From: Gyromitra esculenta
Lineage: Eukaryota; Ascomycota; Pezizomycetes; Pezizales; Discinaceae
Assembly (NCBI GenBank): GCA_038503075.1
Contig: JBCAML010000001.1
Coordinates: forward strand, 1 to 64,000
DNA length: 64,000 bases
Reading direction: 5' to 3'
Positions 63,864-64,000 of the stretch are shown one piece after another; within the stretch, counting starts at the first letter, position 1; the number at the start of each line of letters is the position of its first letter. Both the position numbers and the translations under genes were made by a program. Below the pieces are notes generated by a model that worked only from the letters and a program-made list of their open reading frames with translations, searched no databases and had not been told where the DNA came from.

Positions 63864-64000
63864 GCTGTTCTCTGGGTATCCCGTCTTTGGTTTGGATACT
63901 TTAAGTTTTATTAGTGCTTTTGGTTGCCTATTCCGGCTCAGTTACGCACTTTTTCAAGCCAATATCACTCCGTTAATGTTTTTAAGCTTGAGAACCAAGA

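Overview
The window starts at a chromosome end. It opens with 15 C-strand telomere heptamers (CCCTAAA) and runs inward through about 26 kb of nested LTR retrotransposons to a gene-bearing subtelomeric region. The gene content points to a filamentous ascomycete (Pezizomycotina-like). Introns are short (48-79 nt) GT-AG introns with TAAC/CTGAC-type branch sites, the retrotransposons are chromodomain Ty3/gypsy elements, the tRNA-Ile(AAT) carries an intron, and the families present (IRG-type GTPase, NACHT/ankyrin relic, Gly-rich DUF7932-like protein, S41 peptidase, HAD phosphatase) are typical of such fungi. The genus cannot be fixed by reading. The TTTAGGG telomere is unusual for an ascomycete.

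Bases 107-26,960 are mobile DNA. I could order the insertions from 5-bp target duplications. A minus-strand LTR (G) was hit by solo LTR F (duplication ATACC) and solo LTR I (GATCC). F was hit by the full element E (TTAAG). E was hit in gag by the full element A (GCCGC) and in pol by the full element B (ATTTC). B was hit in its reverse transcriptase by the full element C (AACGA). E is 23.3 kb with its guests and about 5.8 kb without them. With the insertions removed, E has an intact gag and an intact pol in the -1 frame. All four full elements carry the heptamer TTTAAAC directly before the gag stop, followed 6-8 nt later by a hairpin whose base pairs co-vary between copies. This is a strong case for programmed -1 frameshifting. 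The sequence just inside the 5' LTR is complementary to the LTR's own presumed R start, which suggests self-priming of the Tf1/sushi kind.

From 27 kb inward, genes are separated by long stretches without convincing coding sequence. In order they are: a membrane-anchored coiled-coil IRG-like GTPase (+); an intronless 638-residue protein with a transglutaminase-like Cys-His-Asp signature (-); a decayed NACHT/ankyrin NLR-type gene (+); an eight-exon Gly-rich DUF7932-like protein (+); a secreted S41 peptidase with four exons (-); a possible small Cys-containing gene (-); a nine-exon ComA/HSA32-family gene (+); a proline-rich transglutaminase-like protein (-); an aspartic-protease-like membrane protein lacking the catalytic motifs (-); a 28-residue metallothionein (-); a HAD phosphatase (-); and an intron-containing tRNA-Ile (+).

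The genes do not form a pathway. The GTPase and the NLR relic belong to families linked to self/non-self recognition, and the subtelomeric position fits an accessory, fast-changing compartment. That functional link is inference only. Exon models were built by eye and checked only for reading-frame consistency.
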